In this document: piece by piece, positions 62,454 to 64,000 of the stretch
How the letters are laid out: each line of letters begins with the position of its first letter
How positions within the stretch are numbered: the first letter of the stretch is position 1
Assembly: GCA_045598105.1 (NCBI GenBank)
Contig: JAZLLK010000007.1
Span: forward strand, 1 to 64,000
Reading direction: 5' to 3'
From: UBA1205 sp045598105
Lineage (GTDB): Bacteria; Bacteroidota; Bacteroidia; Bacteroidales; WCHB1-69
Length of the DNA: 64,000 nt
The notes under the pieces: generated by a model
Told to the model about the DNA's origin: nothing
The model's database searches: none
What the model saw: the letters and a program-made list of their open reading frames with translations, nothing else
Translations under genes and position numbers: made by a program

Positions 62454-62777
62454 TTATTTACGCACGTAGTGCGGCAGGTCAAACGGAATTACAAATGAGT
62501 ATTCTATCAGCCCCATTATTTCACCCTGCTCATTCCGCCATGGCGTTTGGTATATTATTTTCTTCTTGCCTTGCTTTTCTATGGTGTAAGCATTGGTTTG
62601 GCCGGTGGCCAAAAGCATGCGTATTTTCTCCTGAGAGTGAGGATTATGACAGGCAAACATGTTCTTGCCTGTCATATCACCAAAAGTGGCTATGGACTTA
62701 CTATTCATATATATAATGTTTCCCTCTCTGTCACATACGGTAATACTTCCTTCTGCATGTTTAAAATAATCTTCCAT
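62454..62777 (-). CDS. Small PAS-domain protein
   Basis: A 107-residue single-domain PAS protein without signal peptide or transmembrane segment. The core is ITVCDREGNIIYMNSKSIATFGDMTG, followed by NMFACHNPHSQEKI and a C-terminal strand (IIYQTPWRNEQGEI). The Cys-His-Asn-Pro-His group in the loop could bind haem or another cofactor; this is speculation. First gene of the pair with the peroxidase (9-nt gap). It may sense redox or peroxide state. Confidence 0.85.
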   Translation of the reverse strand: MEDYFKHAEGSITVCDREGNIIYMNSKSIATFGDMTGKNMFACHNPHSQEKIRMLLATGQTNAYTIEKQGKKKIIYQTPWRNEQGEIMGLIEYSFVIPFDLPHYVRK

Positions 62778-62819
62778 ATTTCAATTATATTATGTGTATA
62801 TGCTATAAATAATAATATG

Positions 62820-62827
62820 CAAATATA
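62820..62827 (-). promoter_or_regulatory. -7 promoter box TATATTTG of the PAS-peroxidase pair
   Basis: Perfect box with AAAATGT before it; start codon 43 nt downstream on the minus strand. Confidence 0.55.
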
Positions 62828-62884
62828 ACATTTTATTGTGGAAAAAGTGTGTGAAAAAAGTAAAAAATATCAATATTAAAGTGG

Positions 62885-62892
62885 TAATTTCG
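62885..62892 (+). promoter_or_regulatory. -7-like box TAATTTCG of the ATP-grasp gene
   Basis: One mismatch to TAnnTTTG (C for T), preceded by TGG; ATG 39 nt downstream. Confidence 0.4.
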
Positions 62893-62930
62893 CATATTAT
62901 AATAATGTAAAATATATAAACAAACATATC

Positions 62931-64000
62931 ATGATAATTTTAGAAAAACCCTTTGTTTCAAATACACTTATACGCACAGCTATAGAACACAAATTACCGG
63001 TGCTGCGTAATGCCATGAGTGAGAGTTTGGTACAGCAAGGTTACGCCTTAAACCTATATACCTCTGAAGCCTTTATACAGGAATATAACAGGCGGCACAG
63101 ATTGTATACTATGTCAGAAAATGCTTTGGGATGGGTAGTGGAAAAATTGCCCGATGCTGCTTTGCTTCAAAAAATAGAACTGCTGAAAAATAAGGCTACC
63201 TTTCGTCGCATTTGCAGTAATATGTACCCTCATTTCTTCTTTTGTGAAACAGCTATAGATAAAATGCATGAAATAGACGCTACCCAATTACAATATCCCT
63301 TGGTGCTTAAGCCATCGGTGGGTTTTTTGAGCGCAGGAGTGTATGTGGTTCATAATGTCACACAGTGGGCCAATGCCGTGCATGAAATACAACATTCCTT
63401 CCGTAAGGTAGGTGAGCAGTTTCCCGAATATGTGGTGGGTACCCACATGTATTTAATAGAAGAATATATTAAAGGTGAAGAATATGCCGTGGATGCCTAT
63501 TTTGATGCCGAAGGACATCCCGTAATATTGAATATATTCCATCACCGATTTGCCTCGGAATCGGATACAAGTGATCGTTTGTATTGTTCTTCTAAGGCCC
63601 TGTATGATACGTATGAAGAGCCGTTTACCCGCTTTTTGGTGCAGACCAATAGGGTGCTGCAGTTGAAAAATTTCCCTATGCATATAGAATTCCGTTACGA
63701 CGGTAATATGGCTATACCCATAGAAATTAACCCCCTGCGATTTGCCGGCTTTTGCCTTAATGAATTGCAAACACACATAAGCGGTATTCACCCTATATTA
63801 GCGTATTTGAATGATATACATATTACCCGTGAGCAAATGTGGCAGGGTAAGGAGCATGATATCTATAGTTTTTTGGTGCTGGAACGTCCTGCTGATGTAC
63901 CGGGTAGTATGGAATTTGATAAGGCTAAGTTCTGTGCGGACTTTATGCATGTGCTGGAACTTAGACCGGTAGAAGCCAAAGTGGGTGTAGCCGCTACGGC
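62931..64000 (+). CDS. ATP-grasp domain protein (3' end beyond window)
   Basis: An open frame of 356 codons from ATG at 62931 with no stop before the window end. It carries the ATP-grasp fold: the Lys-containing strand PLVLKPSVGFLSAGVYVV (about residues 120-137), the adenine-contact segment YLIEEYIKGEEYAVDAYF (about 174-191) and the metal-binding acidic and Asn motif EINPLRFAG (about 264-272). Such enzymes ligate carboxylates to amines or amino acids. The product is likely an amino-acid or peptide ligase or a biotin carboxylase-like enzyme; the substrate cannot be inferred. Read directly from the sequence. Start supported by the box at 62885. Confidence 0.85.
   Translation, partial: MIILEKPFVSNTLIRTAIEHKLPVLRNAMSESLVQQGYALNLYTSEAFIQEYNRRHRLYTMSENALGWVVEKLPDAALLQKIELLKNKATFRRICSNMYPHFFFCETAIDKMHEIDATQLQYPLVLKPSVGFLSAGVYVVHNVTQWANAVHEIQHSFRKVGEQFPEYVVGTHMYLIEEYIKGEEYAVDAYFDAEGHPVILNIFHHRFASESDTSDRLYCSSKALYDTYEEPFTRFLVQTNRVLQLKNFPMHIEFRYDGNMAIPIEINPLRFAGFCLNELQTHISGIHPILAYLNDIHITREQMWQGKEHDIYSFLVLERPADVPGSMEFDKAKFCADFMHVLELRPVEAKVGVAAT

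Overview
The window looks like a chromosomal core segment of a member of Bacteroidota, most likely order Bacteroidales. Three things support this: the gene content (PorG, type IX secretion sorting domains, DUF4270 and DUF2851 families, the long forms of IspG and NusB); the gene order porG-uppS-bamA-skp, which is also known from Porphyromonas gingivalis; and the promoter signature TAnnTTTG, found upstream of about 25 genes. The DNA is AT-rich, isoleucine is mostly ATA or ATT, and Shine-Dalgarno sequences are mostly absent. I see no prophage, CRISPR array, rRNA, tRNA or intact transposase.

Layout. 1-468: 5' part of a Na/Pi cotransporter (minus). 684-1916: lipoprotein aldo/keto reductase with two Fe-S motifs. 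2024-7233: plus-strand run wbpD-wbpB-NdpA family-MORN repeat protein-rimO. 7454-13340: plus-strand envelope operon of a PorG paralogue, porG, uppS, bamA and skp, closed by a terminator. 13484-15044: minus-strand VanZ-like, gcvH and coaE. 15244-16929: Wzi-like barrel, convergent with ispG. 18945-23421: lysS-dnaB-pgk, ending in a terminator whose T-tract is 52 nt long. 23531-24180: odd intergenic island with dyads, two tiny ORFs and an orphan promoter. 24184-26447: membrane protein and lipoprotein of unknown function. 26618-27874: glycosyltransferase. 27816-34972: minus-strand operon guaB, three SurA/PpiC-type chaperone genes, MoxR ATPase and a small PD-(D/E)XK protein. 35121-37432: nusB and a LysM/MltD-like protein without its catalytic Glu. 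37651-38340: small T9SS cargo. 38411-40746: prfB (programmed +1 frameshift) and pepT. 41308-43639: secreted trypsin-like protease with a barrel-like C-terminus and a secreted partner. 43717-45204: recX, thioesterase, yqeY. 45332-48252: T9SS-sorted M1 aminopeptidase and a lipoprotein. 48563-53307: GT5-like protein, DUF4270, glmS and a membrane protein. 53436-56191: lipoprotein and ABC exporter. 56437-59530: butyrate kinase, ABC-2 permease, SDR. 59551-59747: candidate structured RNA. 59928-64000: DUF2851, di-haem peroxidase with a PAS protein, and an ATP-grasp gene cut by the window end.

The genes fit a Gram-negative envelope-building and secretion theme. BamA, Skp and the SurA-like proteins serve outer-membrane protein assembly. 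PorG and two C-terminal-domain cargoes belong to type IX secretion. WbpD and WbpB make a sugar of the pathway that supplies the T9SS anchor in P. gingivalis. UppS, GlmS, Wzi and a GT4 enzyme serve polysaccharide and peptidoglycan synthesis. The most unusual signals are non-coding: the candidate RNA at 59551-59747, a leader with competing hairpins before the protease gene, an extended promoter motif, and the 23.5-24.2 kb island.
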